Shown here piece after piece: positions 18,186 through 29,687 of a stretch of 64,000 nt of DNA. The position numbers were made by a program, and so were the translations under genes. This stretch comes from Pseudomonas sp. DTU_2021_1001937_2_SI_NGA_ILE_001 (GTDB taxonomy: Bacteria; Pseudomonadota; Gammaproteobacteria; Pseudomonadales; Pseudomonadaceae). Location: NCBI RefSeq assembly GCF_032463525.1, contig NZ_CP135971.1, forward strand, positions 2,108,001 through 2,172,000. Direction: 5' to 3'. How positions within the stretch are numbered: position 1 is the first letter of the stretch; each line of letters starts with the position of its first letter. The notes under the pieces are model-generated. The model did no database searches. It saw only the letters and a program-made list of their open reading frames with translations, and was not told where the DNA came from.

Positions 18186-18995
18186 TCAGAGACGCTGAAG
18201 ATCGCGCTGGGCCAACTGGGCGGCAGAGGTGTTCGGGTACTGCGACACGACCTGCTGAAGGATGCCTTTGACCTTGTCGGTATGACCCAGGCGGCGCTCC
18301 ACGTCAGCCAGCTTGTATAGCGAATCAGGCACCTTGGCGTGCTTGGGATACAGCTGACTGACCTTGGCGAAAGCCTGGCCGGCGCCCTGGAGGTCGCCTT
18401 TGGCCAGGTTCACTTCGCCCAGCCAGTACTGGGCATTGCCCGCATAACTGCTGTTGGGATACTTGCGCAGGAAAGCGGCGAAGGCCTGGCTGGCCTTGTC
18501 GAAGTCCTTGGCTTTCACCAGGTCGAAGGCTGCTTCGTAATAAAGCTTTTCCTTCGCCGGATCGGCAGGTTCGGTGCCGGCTGCTGGAGCCTGGCTGGCC
18601 GAAGCCGAAGATGCACTGCCGGCATCGCTTGGAGCGTTGCCAGCAGGAGCGGAATTGTTGTTCGCAGCGGCTGCACCACTGACGATACGTTGGTCGAGGT
18701 CCTGATAACGCTCCAGAGCTTCCTGCTTCATGCGCTGGATATCGTTCTGCTGGACTTCGAGCATGCCACGCAGACGGGAGATTTCTTCCTGCATCTGCTG
18801 CAGCTGCATGAACAGCTGACCCTGTGCCGAGGGCTGGGCCGTAGCCCCTCCCCCGGCATAGGCGCCGGACGTGCCATAACCCGATGGCGGATAACTGCTA
18901 CCAGAGCCGGTATTGTCACCGACCACAGGAACCGCACCCCACGCAGTGAGCGGCAGGGCGAGGGCCAAAACGGTTAGAGCACGGCGGCACGTCAT
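18186..18995 (-). CDS. cpoB: Cell division coordinator CpoB
   Basis: 269 residues. It has a signal peptide (to about residue 20), a Gly/Ser/Tyr-rich linker, a coiled coil at about 55-95 (QLQQMQEEISRLRGML) that trimerises the protein, and a TPR domain in the last 120 residues. In the periplasm it binds TolA and links outer-membrane constriction to PBP1B-driven septal wall synthesis. It follows pal by 6 nt and is the last gene of the Tol-Pal operon. Confidence 0.96.
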   Translation of the reverse strand: MTCRRALTVLALALPLTAWGAVPVVGDNTGSGSSYPPSGYGTSGAYAGGGATAQPSAQGQLFMQLQQMQEEISRLRGMLEVQQNDIQRMKQEALERYQDLDQRIVSGAAAANNNSAPAGNAPSDAGSASSASASQAPAAGTEPADPAKEKLYYEAAFDLVKAKDFDKASQAFAAFLRKYPNSSYAGNAQYWLGEVNLAKGDLQGAGQAFAKVSQLYPKHAKVPDSLYKLADVERRLGHTDKVKGILQQVVSQYPNTSAAQLAQRDLQRL

Positions 18996-19001
18996 ATCGA
19001 A

Positions 19002-19502
19002 TTACTTACGCAGTTCGACGCGACGGTTCTGAGCCCAGGACTGCTCGTCGTTGCCGGTAGCAACTGGACGCTCTTCGCCGTAGGAAACGACTTCCAGCTG
19101 AGCTGGGGAAACGCCCTGCAGAACCAGGTAGCGCTGAACGGCTTTCGCACGACGCTCGCCCAGAGCCAGGTTGTATTCACGAGTACCGCGCTCGTCGGTG
19201 TTGCCTTCCAGAACGACGCGAGCGCCGTTGGCTTTCAGGTCCTTGGCGTGAACGTCCAGAGCGCGCATGGCTTCTGGCTTCAGGTCCGAGCTGTCGTATT
19301 CGAAGTAGAAGGTGGTGATTGCGCGCAGAGCAGCTTCTTCGCTCAGGCTGCCGTCAACAGCACCAGTGTTGGCGCCGTAGCCAGCGTTAGGGTCGACTGC
19401 ACCACCAGCACCGGCGTTGTCGCCGCCTTTGGAGGAGCAACCTACTGCTACAGCCATGGCCAGAGCCAGCGCAGCAAACTTACCAAACTTCAGCATTTCC
19501 AT
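19002..19502 (-). CDS. pal: Peptidoglycan-associated lipoprotein Pal (OprL)
   Basis: 166 residues from the ATG at 19502, which has AGGAG 7 nt before it; the frame is open further upstream without a ribosome site. The lipobox is in [11 protein letters not shown], so the mature protein begins with a lipid-bearing Cys. The C-terminal OmpA-like domain has the peptidoglycan-binding [18 protein letters not shown] motif. It anchors the outer membrane to the cell wall and interacts with TolB and TolA during constriction. In Pseudomonas it is also called OprL. Confidence 0.97.
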   Translation of the reverse strand: MEMLKFGKFAALALAMAVAVGCSSKGGDNAGAGGAVDPNAGYGANTGAVDGSLSEEAALRAITTFYFEYDSSDLKPEAMRALDVHAKDLKANGARVVLEGNTDERGTREYNLALGERRAKAVQRYLVLQGVSPAQLEVVSYGEERPVATGNDEQSWAQNRRVELRK

Positions 19503-19557
19503 CTTGAAACTCCTAATGAACCCCAGTGTGTTAAGCAAAAACTTGTGTTGCGCCGCG

Positions 19558-20859
19558 TCAGTTCAGGTAAGGGGACCAGGACGGTTCTCTGACTTCGCCT
19601 TGAGCGGTAGGAAGCGGGAGCCTCACGCGTCCGTTAATGGACACGAGCATCAAGACTCCCCGGCCCTGCTGGCGGGTGGCGTAGATTACCATGGTGCCGT
19701 TGGGCGCAACAGTAGGTGACTCATCAAGGTTGCTATCCGTGAGAATTTTTACACTTCCACGGGCCAGATCCTGCGCAGCGACCTTGAAGTTGGTGAAACC
19801 ATCCTGACGGTGAATCATGACCAGGGTCTTTTCATCGGCCGACAGTTTCGGGTTGGCATTATAGTTACCCACGAAGGTTACGCGCTGTGCGCCACCACCA
19901 CCGATGCTGGTCTTGTAGATCTGTGGCTTGCCGCCACGGTCGGAGGTGAAGTAGATGGTCGAACCATCACGGCCGAAGAACGGCTCGGTGTCGATCGACG
20001 GATCGTTGGTCACGCGAGTCAACTGACGGCTGGCCATGTCGATCACGTAGATCTCCGGGTTGCCGTCCTTGGAGAGCACGAACGCCAGTTTGTTGCCATC
20101 GGGCGACCAAGCCGGCGCACCGTTGAGGCCTTCGAAGTTGGTGATCTGCTCACGACGCCCGGTATCGATGTGCTGAACGAAGATACGCGGACGTTTCTGC
20201 TCGAACGAGACATAGGCGATGCGCTTGCCATCCGGCGCGAAGCGCGGCGACAGGATCGGCTCACGCGACTGCAGCAGGGTCACCGCACGGGCACCGTCGT
20301 AGTCCGAACGCTGCAGGGTGTAGCGAGTGTTGTTTTCCGAGAAACGCTCGGCAGTTACATAAAGGATACGGGTAGAGAACGCACCCTTGATGCCGGTGAG
20401 CTTTTCGAACGACTGGTCGGAAATATAGTGCGCCATGTCACGCAGCTGGTCGGTGGTACCCGACACGTTACCGGTCAGCACCTGCTGCTCGGTGGCTACG
20501 TTGAACAATGCGTAGGACACCTGTAGACGACCACCGGACGGCACGATGTTGCCGACCATGACGTACTGTGCACCCAGCGCTTTCCAGTCACGGAAGATGA
20601 CTTCGCTGGCCTGGGCAGGCTGGCTGATCATGTTCTGCCGTGGAATCGGCGAGTAGTAGCCCGAGTTGCGCAGGTCATTGCCGATGATCTCGGCCATGTC
20701 GTCCGGCAGGACGTTACCGCCCTGCCAGCCGAATGGAACCACAGCGATCGGCGTGGCACGGTCACTGCCGCTGGTGACCAGAATGTTCTTTTCTTCCGCT
20801 ACGGCCAGTCCTGCCGCGCAGCAAAGAACCAAAAGCAGTCCTCGAAGAAGGTTAATCAC
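19558..20859 (-). CDS. tolB: Tol-Pal periplasmic beta-propeller protein TolB
   Basis: 433 residues: signal peptide ([18 protein letters not shown]), an N-terminal domain, then a six-bladed propeller with repeated [10 protein letters not shown] / [10 protein letters not shown] / [10 protein letters not shown] blades. It binds Pal and is displaced by TolA. The start is GTG and overlaps the tolA stop by four bases (GTGA), so it is translated by coupling. Confidence 0.97.
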   Translation of the reverse strand: MINLLRGLLLVLCCAAGLAVAEEKNILVTSGSDRATPIAVVPFGWQGGNVLPDDMAEIIGNDLRNSGYYSPIPRQNMISQPAQASEVIFRDWKALGAQYVMVGNIVPSGGRLQVSYALFNVATEQQVLTGNVSGTTDQLRDMAHYISDQSFEKLTGIKGAFSTRILYVTAERFSENNTRYTLQRSDYDGARAVTLLQSREPILSPRFAPDGKRIAYVSFEQKRPRIFVQHIDTGRREQITNFEGLNGAPAWSPDGNKLAFVLSKDGNPEIYVIDMASRQLTRVTNDPSIDTEPFFGRDGSTIYFTSDRGGKPQIYKTSIGGGGAQRVTFVGNYNANPKLSADEKTLVMIHRQDGFTNFKVAAQDLARGSVKILTDSNLDESPTVAPNGTMVIYATRQQGRGVLMLVSINGRVRLPLPTAQGEVREPSWSPYLN

Positions 20860-21932
20860 AAGGCTAGATCCTCTGGTGTGAATGTCATCTTGAATGAACG
20901 ATAGGGTGCGAACTCAGCCGGCTTCAGACCCTGCATTTCTGTCAAACGCCCAATATTCTTGACCGCTGCGACTGCAGAGCTGTCGAACGGACCGTCTCCG
21001 CTGGACTTGGCGACGGTTACCGAAGTCACCGTACCGTCCGGCAGCATGCCGATCTGCAGAACCACAGCCATGCCTTTGCGAGCCGATGGCGGACGCGCCC
21101 AGCCTTCCGAAGCACGCATGCGAATCAGGTCGTCGAAGCTGCCCGCAACCTGGTCCCCCACCTCGTCGGCCAGGGTCTGCTGTCGCTCGGTCTTGTCCGA
21201 AAGCAAGTCGGCCAATGCCTGCGCCTTCTTGTCCTCGGCGGCCTTGCGCGCCGCTTCCTGAGCCTTCTTCGCCGCAGCGTCCGCAGCCGCCTTCTTCTTG
21301 GCGTCTTCGGCGGCTTTTTTCTTGGCGTCCTCGGCGGCCTTTTTCTTGGCCTCGTCGGCTGCCTTTTTCTTGGCTTCCTCGGCAGCGGCCTTCTTGGCGT
21401 CTTCCTCGGCTTTTTTCTTGGCTTCTTCTTCGGCCTTCTTCTTGGCTATATCAGCCAATTGTTTCTCTTCGGCCTTTTTCGCCTCAGCCGCCTTTTTGGC
21501 TTCATCGGCCGCCTTGCGGGCCTCTTCGGCTTTCTGTTCGGCAGCTTTCTGCTCGGCAGCCTTCTTGGCCTCTTCGGCAGCCTTCTGTTCCTGGGCCTTT
21601 TGAGCTTCTTCGGCTTTCTTTTGTTCCGCCGCCTTTACAGCTTCCTGCTTCTGCTGCTCGATCTTCTTCTGTTCCAGCTGCTCGGTCTCGGTCTGCCGTG
21701 CAGCGTTCTTCTTCGCCTCGCCAGCGATCTTCTGGTTGGTCTGGGTAGTGGCCTGGCTCTTGGACTTGAGCTGGTACAGCGTAGCCTGAACGACAGGCTT
21801 CGCCTCCGGCAGCTCAGGTGTCATGGCGAAACTGACAAAGAGCATGCCGAAGATCAGGATGTGCAGGGCAACTGCCCAGACACTGGGCCAGAAGTAGCTT
21901 TCCGAGGCGGATGGCTCTCGAATTGGCTGCAT
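20856..21932 (-). CDS. tolA: Tol-Pal energy-transducing protein TolA
   Basis: 358 residues in three parts: an N-terminal membrane helix at about 16-38, a long Ala/Lys/Glu helical stalk at about 70-245 that spans the periplasm, and a globular C-terminal domain that contacts TolB, Pal and CpoB. The stalk contains perfect to near-perfect eight-residue KKKAAEDA repeats. It carries proton-motive force from TolQR to the outer membrane. It overlaps tolR by one base at its start. Confidence 0.96.
   Translation of the reverse strand: MQPIREPSASESYFWPSVWAVALHILIFGMLFVSFAMTPELPEAKPVVQATLYQLKSKSQATTQTNQKIAGEAKKNAARQTETEQLEQKKIEQQKQEAVKAAEQKKAEEAQKAQEQKAAEEAKKAAEQKAAEQKAEEARKAADEAKKAAEAKKAEEKQLADIAKKKAEEEAKKKAEEDAKKAAAEEAKKKAADEAKKKAAEDAKKKAAEDAKKKAAADAAAKKAQEAARKAAEDKKAQALADLLSDKTERQQTLADEVGDQVAGSFDDLIRMRASEGWARPPSARKGMAVVLQIGMLPDGTVTSVTVAKSSGDGPFDSSAVAAVKNIGRLTEMQGLKPAEFAPYRSFKMTFTPEDLAL
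21295..21390. repeat. 24-bp tandem repeats inside tolA
   Basis: Four consecutive 24-bp units (21295, 21319, 21343, 21367) differ at only a few bases and encode the KKKAAEDA stalk repeat on the minus strand. The reading frame is kept whatever the copy number. Confidence 0.75.
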
Positions 21933-22396
21933 CAGGGTGCCTCGGTAATCAGGCCGACGTTGGCGATACCCGCTTTCTGCAGGCCGCCCATGGTGACCAT
22001 GACCGATCCATAGTCGACAGCCTTGTCACCGCGGATGAACACCTGGGTCTGCTTGCCAGCATCACGCCCGGCCGCGACGATCTTGGTCACGGCACTGGTC
22101 AGTTGCGGCAAGGTCATCGCCTTGTCCATCTGCTTGTCGGTATCGACTTCGCTGCCAAGGTTCCAGTAATAGGTCTTGTCGGCCTTGATCGAAATGGTCA
22201 GGACCTGGTTGTTGTTGTCCTGCGGCAGGGCCTCACTGGAGACCTTGGGCAGATCGACCTTCACACCCTGGTTGATCATGGGAGCCGTGACCATGAAGAT
22301 GACCAGCAGCACCAACATCACGTCGATGTAGGGCACCACGTTCATTTCGGCGACCGGCCGGCGTTTGTTGCGACGATCTCGAGCGATCAAAGCCAT
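21932..22396 (-). CDS. tolR: Tol-Pal proton channel subunit TolR
   Basis: 154 residues of the ExbD/TolR family. A single membrane helix at about 20-42 carries the conserved Asp in VVPYIDVMLVLLVIF, which passes protons together with TolQ. The rest is a periplasmic domain. It lies 14 nt after tolQ. Confidence 0.97.
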   Translation of the reverse strand: MALIARDRRNKRRPVAEMNVVPYIDVMLVLLVIFMVTAPMINQGVKVDLPKVSSEALPQDNNNQVLTISIKADKTYYWNLGSEVDTDKQMDKAMTLPQLTSAVTKIVAAGRDAGKQTQVFIRGDKAVDYGSVMVTMGGLQKAGIANVGLITEAP

Positions 22397-22410
22397 GGGG
22401 AATTACCTGC

Positions 22411-23109
22411 TCAATCTTCGCTGGTGTGCACTTTACGGTGCAGGATGGCCTGGAACTCGTCGGCGAAGGTGTAGTAGCGGCCGATCAGAGTCTCGGTGCG
22501 CGCAGCGAAACGGTTGTAGGCCATTACGGCCGGGATCGCGGCGAACAGGCCGATGGCCGTGGCGATCAGAGCCTCGGCGATACCCGGTGCAACGGTGGCC
22601 AGGGTGGCCTGTTGCGCGGTGGCCAGGCCACGGAAGGAGTTCATGATGCCCCATACGGTGCCGAACAGGCCGACGTAGGGACTGGTGGAGCCGACGGTTG
22701 CCAGGAATGGCAGGCCGGTTTCCAGCTTCTCTTCCTCGCGGGAGATGGCCACGCGCATGGCACGCGCCACACCTTCCATGACCGCATCAGGGTCGACCCC
22801 GGGCTGCTGGCGCAGGCGGGAGAATTCCTTGAAGCCGGCACGGAAGATCTGCTCCACGCCCGAATCCGGGTCCGGATTGCTGCCGGCCTGGCGGTAGAGC
22901 TTGGAGAGATCGATACCCGACCAGAAACGCTCCTCGAAGCTGTCCAGGGCACGACGGCCCGCGCGAATCATGTTGCTACGCTGGAAAATCATGACCCACG
23001 AGGCGATCGAGGCCGCCACCAGGCTCAGCATCACCAACTGCACAACGATGCTGGCATTGCTGACCAAACTCCACATGGAGGTATGGTCGACGACGTTAGC
23101 AGCTTCCAC
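22411..23109 (-). CDS. tolQ: Tol-Pal proton channel subunit TolQ
   Basis: 232 residues of the MotA/ExbB/TolQ family with three membrane helices (about 18-40, 137-160 and 172-195). The start is a GTG with AGGAG 7 nt before it, inside the end of ybgC (14-nt overlap). It forms the inner-membrane ring around TolR that converts the proton gradient to movement of TolA. Confidence 0.96.
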   Translation of the reverse strand: MEAANVVDHTSMWSLVSNASIVVQLVMLSLVAASIASWVMIFQRSNMIRAGRRALDSFEERFWSGIDLSKLYRQAGSNPDPDSGVEQIFRAGFKEFSRLRQQPGVDPDAVMEGVARAMRVAISREEEKLETGLPFLATVGSTSPYVGLFGTVWGIMNSFRGLATAQQATLATVAPGIAEALIATAIGLFAAIPAVMAYNRFAARTETLIGRYYTFADEFQAILHRKVHTSED

Positions 23110-23575
23110 GTTCTATCTCCTGCTCTGAATCTGAATGTTGGCCCGTGCCACACGACTGCTCGGCGAACGCGGTTCGCAGCGCTTCGGGTATGGCGCGGGG
23201 TCTGAAACTGTCGGCGCTGACACACGCCACCAGGAACTGCCCTTCGCAGAGCAGCGTCGCATCGGCGACCCGGGTCACCTGCTGACGAAAGCGCAGGCTG
23301 GCACGGTTCAATTCGATGACTTGCGCACTGATCGACAGTTCGTCGTCCAGGCGCGCGGGTTTGTGGTAACGCGCTTCACTGGAATGCACGACGAACAACA
23401 GGTTCTCATCGGCCAGCGTGGACTGGTTGAACCCCAGTTGCCGCAGCTGTTCGGTGCGAGCCCGCTCCATGAATTTCAGGTAATTGACGTAATAGACGAC
23501 GCCGCCGGCATCGGTGTCTTCGTAATAGACGCGACAGCGATGGGCGAACGCCTGAACCCCGTTTTGCGCGCGCAT
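23096..23575 (-). CDS. ybgC: Acyl-CoA thioesterase YbgC, Tol-Pal associated
   Basis: 159 residues with the hot-dog fold. The catalytic Asp lies in the [18 protein letters not shown] segment near residue 19, typical of 4-hydroxybenzoyl-CoA-type thioesterases. It hydrolyses acyl-CoAs in the cytoplasm and is almost always first in Tol-Pal operons, with a likely link to phospholipid metabolism. GAGGAG stands 11 nt before the ATG. Confidence 0.95.
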   Translation of the reverse strand: MRAQNGVQAFAHRCRVYYEDTDAGGVVYYVNYLKFMERARTEQLRQLGFNQSTLADENLLFVVHSSEARYHKPARLDDELSISAQVIELNRASLRFRQQVTRVADATLLCEGQFLVACVSADSFRPRAIPEALRTAFAEQSCGTGQHSDSEQEIERGSC

Positions 23576-23711
23576 ACTCTAGTGCTTACTCCTCGGGTTG
23601 CCAATCGGGTGAGGCAACTGTTTTTCAAGGTTTTTCCTGTCGCCCTCGGCCTTTTCGACGCCAGGGCCATTCCGGCCCACCCTTGCAGGGGCGGCGCCGG
23701 CCAGGCACTCA

Positions 23712-24770
23712 TTAGTCGGCGCGATCATCAACAGGTTCCTCGACCGCTGGCAAATCGCCCATACGCCCGGGAAGATTCAGCCCGAAATGCAGGTAGGCAT
23801 GCCGGGTGACCACTCGTCCACGTGGGGTGCGCATGATGTACCCCTGCTGGATCAGGTAGGGTTCGAGCACGTCCTCGATGGTGTGGCGCTCCTCGCTGAT
23901 TGCGGCAGCCAGGCTGTCGACACCCACGGGCCCGCCATCGAACTTTTCAATCATGGTCAGCAGCAGGCGCCGGTCCTGATGGTCGAAGCCATGCTCGTCG
24001 ACATCCAGCAGGTTGAGCGCCTTGTCCGCCGCCTGACGCGTGATGTGCCCGTTACCACGCACCTGCGCGAAGTCACGTACCCGACGCAGCAACCGGTTGG
24101 CGATCCGCGGCGTACCGCGGGCGCGCCGGGCGATCTCGAAGGCGCCCTCCGGGTCGATGGCCAGGCCCAGGATGCCAGCCGAGCGCGACACGATGGTCGA
24201 CAGGTCGGCGGTGCTGTAGAACTCCAGGCGCTGCACGATGCCGAAGCGGTCACGCAGCGGATTGGTCAGCATCCCGGCGCGCGTGGTAGCGCCCACCAGG
24301 GTAAAGGGAGGCAGGTCGAGCTTGATCGAACGAGCCGCCGGCCCTTCGCCGATCATGATGTCCAACTGGAAATCCTCCATCGCCGGATACAGCACCTCTT
24401 CGACGATGGGTGAAAGACGGTGGATTTCGTCGATGAACAGGACGTCGTTGGGCTCCAGGTTGGTGAGGATGGCCGCCAGGTCACCTGGCCGCTCCAGCAC
24501 CGGGCCGGAGGTACTCTTGATCGAGACGTTCATTTCCTGGGCGATGATGTTCGCCAGGGTGGTCTTGCCCAGCCCGGGCGGGCCGAAGATCAGGGTGTGG
24601 TCCAAAGATTCACTGCGCCCGCGCGCCGCCTGGATGAACAGCTCCATCTGCTCGCGCACGGCCGGCTGGCCAATATAGTCGGCCAGGCTGAGCGGCCTGA
24701 TGGCGCGGTCGAACTGCTCTTCTCGATCACGCCCGCTGCCGGCACTGATGAGACGGTCGGCTTCTATCAC
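23712..24770 (-). CDS. ruvB: Holliday junction branch-migration ATPase RuvB
   Basis: 352 residues. Walker A is GPPGLGKTT, Walker B DEIHR, and sensor 1 is the GATTRAG region. The C-terminal winged helix ends [18 protein letters not shown]. RuvB hexamers pump DNA through the RuvA tetramer at four-way junctions. The start immediately follows the ruvA stop with no gap. Confidence 0.98.
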   Translation of the reverse strand: MIEADRLISAGSGRDREEQFDRAIRPLSLADYIGQPAVREQMELFIQAARGRSESLDHTLIFGPPGLGKTTLANIIAQEMNVSIKSTSGPVLERPGDLAAILTNLEPNDVLFIDEIHRLSPIVEEVLYPAMEDFQLDIMIGEGPAARSIKLDLPPFTLVGATTRAGMLTNPLRDRFGIVQRLEFYSTADLSTIVSRSAGILGLAIDPEGAFEIARRARGTPRIANRLLRRVRDFAQVRGNGHITRQAADKALNLLDVDEHGFDHQDRRLLLTMIEKFDGGPVGVDSLAAAISEERHTIEDVLEPYLIQQGYIMRTPRGRVVTRHAYLHFGLNLPGRMGDLPAVEEPVDDRAD

Positions 24771-25379
24771 TTAAGCCATCCCCTTCAGGGCGCGGCGGAT
24801 CAGCTCTGCACTGCTCAAGTCTTTTTCCTTGATGGCGGAGACGGCCTTGCTCGCCTCCTGAGGTTTGTAGCCCAGCGTGACCAGTGCACTGATCGCGTCG
24901 CTTTCGGCGCTGGCGACCGGCTCGATCGGGCTGGGCCCATTGGAAACCAGGGTGAAGACGCCCGGCAAGGCCTCCCAGGCCTTGAAGCGGTCCTTGAGCT
25001 CGACCAGCAGACGTTCGGCAGTCTTCTTGCCCACACCGGGAACGCGGGTCAGCGCCGAGGTGTCCTGGGCCTGCACGCAACGCACCAGCTCGTCGACCTC
25101 CAGGCCCGACATTAGCGCCAGGGCCAGCTTGGGGCCCACGCCGTTGAGACGGATCAGCTCGCGAAACATTTCCCGATCACGTTTTTCAAAGAACCCATAG
25201 AGCAGGTGCGCATCCTCGCGCACCACCAGATGGGTGTGCAAAGTGACCACCTCACCGACATGGGGCAACCGGTACAGCGTGGTCATGGGCACTTCCAGCT
25301 CGTAGCCGACGCCATTGACATCCAGCACCAGGTTAGGCGGCTGCTTCTCAACCAGAGCACCACGTAAACGTCCAATCAC
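24771..25379 (-). CDS. ruvA: Holliday junction binding protein RuvA
   Basis: 202 residues: an N-terminal OB domain starting [12 protein letters not shown], two helix-hairpin-helix motifs ([15 protein letters not shown] and [16 protein letters not shown]) that bind junction DNA, and a C-terminal domain that regulates RuvB. It stands 92 bp after ruvC and directly before ruvB. I see no LexA box in front of it. Confidence 0.98.
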   Translation of the reverse strand: MIGRLRGALVEKQPPNLVLDVNGVGYELEVPMTTLYRLPHVGEVVTLHTHLVVREDAHLLYGFFEKRDREMFRELIRLNGVGPKLALALMSGLEVDELVRCVQAQDTSALTRVPGVGKKTAERLLVELKDRFKAWEALPGVFTLVSNGPSPIEPVASAESDAISALVTLGYKPQEASKAVSAIKEKDLSSAELIRRALKGMA

Positions 25380-25471
25380 CTAATCAGATCCTATATCGTC
25401 CCGCGCCCAGGCGAAAAAATGGACACATTCCCAACCGCAGGCAAGTGAAAAAATGCGAGCGGATGATGCAA

Positions 25472-25996
25472 TCAGAGCCGCAACCGACCCCGACGACTGC
25501 GCGCTGCACCCAGGCCGTGAGGCACCAGACTGGAACGCGTATGCGCATGACAAAGCGCAATGGCCAGGGCGTCCGAGGCGTCGACCTGGGGCTTGCTGGT
25601 GAGCTTGAGCAGGTGCATGACCATCAGCATCACCTGCTCCTTGTTCGCCCCGCCGGTGCCGGCCACGGCCTGCTTGACCTGCGTAGCCGTATATTCGGCG
25701 ATCTCCAGACTCTCCTCGGCACCCGCGACGATGGCGGCACCCCGCGCCTGCCCCAGCTTCAGCGCCGAATCAGCATTGCGCGCCATGAACACTTTCTCGA
25801 TGCCCATGGTCACCGGCCCGTAGGTCTGGATCACCTCGCGTACGCCACGAAAAACGATCTGCAAACGCTCATGCAGCTCGCCGTCACCGGTACGGATACA
25901 ACCGGAGGCCACGTATACGCAGCCTCGCCCCGTATCGCGAACGACGCCATAGCCGGTAATTCGCGACCCGGGGTCGATGCCTAGAATGAGAGTCAT
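25472..25996 (-). CDS. ruvC: Holliday junction resolvase RuvC
   Basis: 174 residues from the ATG at 25996; the frame is open 16 codons further, but [19 protein letters not shown] is the standard family start. The catalytic acidic residues include the Asp of GIDPGS, the Glu of GIEKVF and the Asp residues of [13 protein letters not shown]. It cuts the junction moved by RuvAB. Confidence 0.97.
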   Translation of the reverse strand: MTLILGIDPGSRITGYGVVRDTGRGCVYVASGCIRTGDGELHERLQIVFRGVREVIQTYGPVTMGIEKVFMARNADSALKLGQARGAAIVAGAEESLEIAEYTATQVKQAVAGTGGANKEQVMLMVMHLLKLTSKPQVDASDALAIALCHAHTRSSLVPHGLGAARSRRGRLRL

Positions 25997-26113
25997 AACG
26001 CCTGCCGCCCGGCCCCGCTGTCTATACCACCTGAAAACAGACACCGAAGGCGCGCCGCGAAGTCGAGACTCCTGCGGCGCACCTTCGGTGCCCTGGCCCC
26101 GCCCAGACGTGGA

Positions 26114-26860
26114 TCAGCTCAGCTGTTCCATGACGTCTTCGGGAATTTCCGCGTTCGAATAGACGTTCTGCACGTCATCGAGGTCTTCTAGCATGTCGAT
26201 AAGCTTGAGCACCTTCTGCGCACCGTCGAGGTCCAGCACCGCACTGGTGCTGGGCAATAGCACGATCTCGGCGTCGTGGCCCTGGAACCCAGCCGCCTCC
26301 AGCGCGTTGCGCACGGCATAGAAACTGGCGAAGGACGTGAACACGTCGATGGAACCGTCCGGGTTGGTCACCACATCGTCGGCGTCGGCCTCCATGGCCG
26401 CTTCCATCAGGGCATCTTCGTCGGTGCCTGCCGCGAAGCTGATCTGCCCCTTGCGATCGAACAGGTAGGCCACCGAACCGTCGGTGCCCAGGTTACCGCC
26501 ACATTTGCTGAACGCATGGCGCACCGCAGCGGCGGTGCGGTTGCGGTTGTCGGTCATGGCCTCGACCATCACCGCCACGCCGCCCGGGCCGTAGCCTTCG
26601 TAGCTCAGCTCAACGACATCGTCACCGTCGGTCGCGCCCACGCCCCGGGCAATCGCGCGGTCAATGGTGTCGCGAGTCATGTTGGCGCCCAGCGCCTTGT
26701 CCAGCGCCAGACGCAGGCGCGGGTTGGATCCGGGGTCGCCGCCGCCCTGGCGGGCTGCGACGGTCAGCTCACGAATCCACTTGGTAAAGATCTTGCCCTT
26801 CTTGGCATCCTGACGCTCTTTGCGGTGCTTGATGTTCGCCCACTTGGAATGACCTGCCAT
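26114..26860 (-). CDS. yebC: YebC/PmpR family protein
   Basis: 248 residues from the ATG at 26860, which has GGAGC 5 nt before it and gives the universal [18 protein letters not shown] start. The family is now known to help ribosomes pass difficult stretches such as polyproline, and was earlier described as a transcription regulator (PmpR in P. aeruginosa). It lies between aspS and ruvC as in other pseudomonads. Confidence 0.95.
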   Translation of the reverse strand: MAGHSKWANIKHRKERQDAKKGKIFTKWIRELTVAARQGGGDPGSNPRLRLALDKALGANMTRDTIDRAIARGVGATDGDDVVELSYEGYGPGGVAVMVEAMTDNRNRTAAAVRHAFSKCGGNLGTDGSVAYLFDRKGQISFAAGTDEDALMEAAMEADADDVVTNPDGSIDVFTSFASFYAVRNALEAAGFQGHDAEIVLLPSTSAVLDLDGAQKVLKLIDMLEDLDDVQNVYSNAEIPEDVMEQLS

Positions 26861-27035
26861 TTCTTGCTCCAGATTCTTTCGCAAATACATAAGGGGCTGT
26901 TGACCTTGCAACGCGACACACGCGCTGCAACGTCAACAGCCCCTGGTTTCTCGCCCGCGAAACGGGCGAGAAGATCGACTGCCTGATACAGGGGCGGCCT
27001 GCAGGGCGTGTGCGTGGCACACGCCCCACCGCGCC

Positions 27036-28811
27036 TTACTCGGCCTTCTGCTGCTCGCGCAGGCGAATGTGCAGCTCGCGCAAGGCCTTGGCATCCACCA
27101 CACCCGGTGCCTGGGTCATGACGTCCGCAGCACTCTGGGTTTTCGGGAAGGCGATGACCTCACGGATCGACTGGGCGCCGGTCATCAGCATTACCAGGCG
27201 ATCCAGACCGAAGGCCAGGCCACCGTGTGGTGGTGCGCCGTATTTCAGCGCATCGAGCAGGAAGCCGAACTTCTCCTGCTGCTCGTCTTCGGAGATGCCC
27301 AGGATACGGAATACCGCCTGCTGCATTTCCTTGCGGTGGATACGGATCGAACCACCACCCAGCTCGGTACCGTTGAGCACCATGTCGTAGGCACGCGACA
27401 GCGCCTGGCCAGGGTTGGCCTCAAGCTCCTCGGGAGAGCACTTAGGCGCGGTGAAGGGGTGGTGCAGGGCCGACAGAGAACCGTCGTCGTTTTCCTCGAA
27501 CATCGGGAAGTCCACGACCCACATTGGGGCCCACTCACAGGTGTGCAGCTTGAGGTCATTGCCCAGGCGGATACGCAGGGCACCCAGCGCTTCGCTGACG
27601 ATCTTGAACTTGTCGGCACCGAAGAACACGATGTCGCCATCGACCGCACCCACGCGATCCAGGATCACATTGAGGTTGTCCTCAGGGATGAACTTGACGA
27701 TCGGCGACTGCAGGCCCTCGACGCCCTTGGCGCGCTCGTTGACCTTGATGTAGGCCAGGCCCTTGGCACCGTAGATGCCAACGAACTTGGTGTAGTCGTC
27801 GATCTGGCTGCGTGCCATGCCGGCAGCACCGGGTACACGCAGGGCGGCAACGCGGCCTTTAGGATCGTTGGCCGGGCCACTGAACACCTTGAAGTCCACA
27901 GCGGTGAGCTGGTCGGCGACGTCGACCAACTCCAGCGGAATACGCAGGTCTGGCTTGTCCGAACCGTAGCGGCGCATGGCCTCTTCGAACGGCATGTGCG
28001 GGAATTCGCCGAACTCGACGTCCAGCACTTCCTTGAACAGCTGACGAACCATCTTCTCGGTCAGACCGATGATGTCGGCCTCTTCCAGGAAGCTGGTTTC
28101 GATGTCGATCTGGGTGAATTCCGGCTGGCGGTCGGCACGCAGGTCTTCGTCACGGAAGCACTTGGCGATCTGGTAGTAGCGATCGAAGCCCGCGACCATC
28201 AGCAGTTGCTTGAACAGCTGGGGCGACTGCGGCAGTGCGAAGAAGCTGCCGGGGTGGGTACGGCTGGGTACCAGGTAATCGCGGGCGCCCTCAGGCGTGG
28301 CGCGAGTCAGGATCGGCGTCTCGACGTCCAGGAAACCGTTCTCGTCGAGGTAGCGGCGAATGCTGCTGGTGATCCGCGAACGCAGGCGCAGTTTCTCGGC
28401 CATTTCCGGACGACGCAGGTCGATGAAGCGGTAGCGCAGGCGGGTTTCCTCGCCGACGTCGGAGTATTCGTTGAGCGGGAACGGCGGCGTCTCGGCCTCG
28501 TTCAGGACCTGCAGCTCGTAGCCGAGGATCTCGATGGCACCGGAGGCGATGTTGGTGTTTACCGCACCGGCCGGGCGGGCACGCACCTTGCCGACCACCT
28601 TGACCACGTATTCGCTGCGCACACGATCGGCTGCAGCGAAGGTCTCGGCGCGATCAGGGTCGAATACCACCTGGGCCATACCTTCACGGTCACGGATATC
28701 GAGGAAAATAACCCCTCCGTGGTCACGACGACGATGGACCCATCCGCAAAGGGTAACTTCCTGACCTTCCAGACTCTCGTTCAGTTGGCCGCAATAGTGG
28801 CTGCGCATCAT
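27036..28811 (-). CDS. aspS: Aspartyl-tRNA synthetase, probably non-discriminating
   Basis: 591 residues, the bacterial type: N-terminal OB fold for the anticodon, class II catalytic core with the GAD insertion, and motif 3 [15 protein letters not shown]. In Pseudomonas, which lacks asparaginyl-tRNA synthetase, this enzyme also charges tRNA-Asn with aspartate for GatCAB to amidate. His31 and a glycine at 82 are present in the region tied to relaxed tRNA choice in P. aeruginosa (numbering from memory). Confidence 0.97.
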   Translation of the reverse strand: MMRSHYCGQLNESLEGQEVTLCGWVHRRRDHGGVIFLDIRDREGMAQVVFDPDRAETFAAADRVRSEYVVKVVGKVRARPAGAVNTNIASGAIEILGYELQVLNEAETPPFPLNEYSDVGEETRLRYRFIDLRRPEMAEKLRLRSRITSSIRRYLDENGFLDVETPILTRATPEGARDYLVPSRTHPGSFFALPQSPQLFKQLLMVAGFDRYYQIAKCFRDEDLRADRQPEFTQIDIETSFLEEADIIGLTEKMVRQLFKEVLDVEFGEFPHMPFEEAMRRYGSDKPDLRIPLELVDVADQLTAVDFKVFSGPANDPKGRVAALRVPGAAGMARSQIDDYTKFVGIYGAKGLAYIKVNERAKGVEGLQSPIVKFIPEDNLNVILDRVGAVDGDIVFFGADKFKIVSEALGALRIRLGNDLKLHTCEWAPMWVVDFPMFEENDDGSLSALHHPFTAPKCSPEELEANPGQALSRAYDMVLNGTELGGGSIRIHRKEMQQAVFRILGISEDEQQEKFGFLLDALKYGAPPHGGLAFGLDRLVMLMTGAQSIREVIAFPKTQSAADVMTQAPGVVDAKALRELHIRLREQQKAE

Positions 28812-29088
28812 GATGGTGTATTCACTTCCCGTAATTCGATTTCAGTGGAGGCTCGATCCTCCCTGGCGTGGGCCCAATAGTGCAAGAGCCGGGACATGCA
28901 GTTCAAGCCGGACCGCCCACGCGCAGGCATGCCTGTTGGCAGACGCAGCAGTATATAGGGTTAATTGAGCACGCGCAGCCGCCGAACCCACCCGCGAGGA
29001 TACGGAGGGTTCGGAGCTGCACTGCTGACCTGTACGCACCAGTGGGGCACAGCAGGAAAACCGCCACTCCAGAACATCTCTCACAGGT

Positions 29089-29418
29089 TCAAGACGAAGC
29101 CTGTGACTTGAGAAGGTGCGCAACGCAGACAACGCGAATGAGCCCGCTGAAGTTCTTGACGCCGCCATAACGCAAATGAACTTCCCGATCGATATTGGAT
29201 AACACCGCATTGATCGAGCAATTCTTTGAATGCGCAATGGCCGAGAGAATATTCCAGTAGATATTCTCAAGACGCAGACATGTTGCCAGACCATTGAGCC
29301 TCTCCGATTTGGAATGAGGCTGCGCGAGCCCCATGCTGAAGCCCTCGATGAACGGGTCGCCAGGGAGTGCGCCGGAGCAAGGAACGTCCCTGACCTCAAG
29401 CTTCAAACCTTGAACCAT
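29089..29418 (-). CDS. Ribbon-helix-helix domain protein
   Basis: 109 residues from the ATG at 29418, with AGAGGTG about 8 nt before it; an in-frame GTG lies four codons upstream. The C-terminal half has the RHH_4-type pattern: ATCLRLENIYWNILSAIA, NAVLSNIDREV and RYGGVKNFSGLIRVVCVAHLL. These proteins are likely DNA-binding regulators, often dimeric. The N-terminal 45 residues contain no recognised domain. It is a monocistronic gene in an AT-richer patch between aspS and dps; the target is unknown. Confidence 0.72.
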   Translation of the reverse strand: MVQGLKLEVRDVPCSGALPGDPFIEGFSMGLAQPHSKSERLNGLATCLRLENIYWNILSAIAHSKNCSINAVLSNIDREVHLRYGGVKNFSGLIRVVCVAHLLKSQASS

Positions 29419-29687
29419 GATAATCACCACCTCTGAACAAGCATTTCAGACAACAGAAAGAAACATTCGAAAACAATAAATGCACCTTTATAAAGCCCGA
29501 AAGCAACGCACTTATCCAGAAGGCCCGACACTCAAACGACGTAGGACATAACAACAACATGAGAAGGAATAAGACTGTAATACAGCCTTACGCCAAGATA
29601 GTCGGAGAAAAGCAATAAATAGATATATAAACTTGTAACAGGCTCGACCCAAGGCAGCATCGCGAGATGCCGCCCCAGGCCGGAAGA

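Noticed and set aside
28842..29399. 185-residue minus-strand frame opposite in phase to the ribbon-helix-helix gene
   Set aside because: It shares DNA with a frame that has a recognisable domain, is rich in Arg and Ser as shadow frames are, and has no ribosome site.
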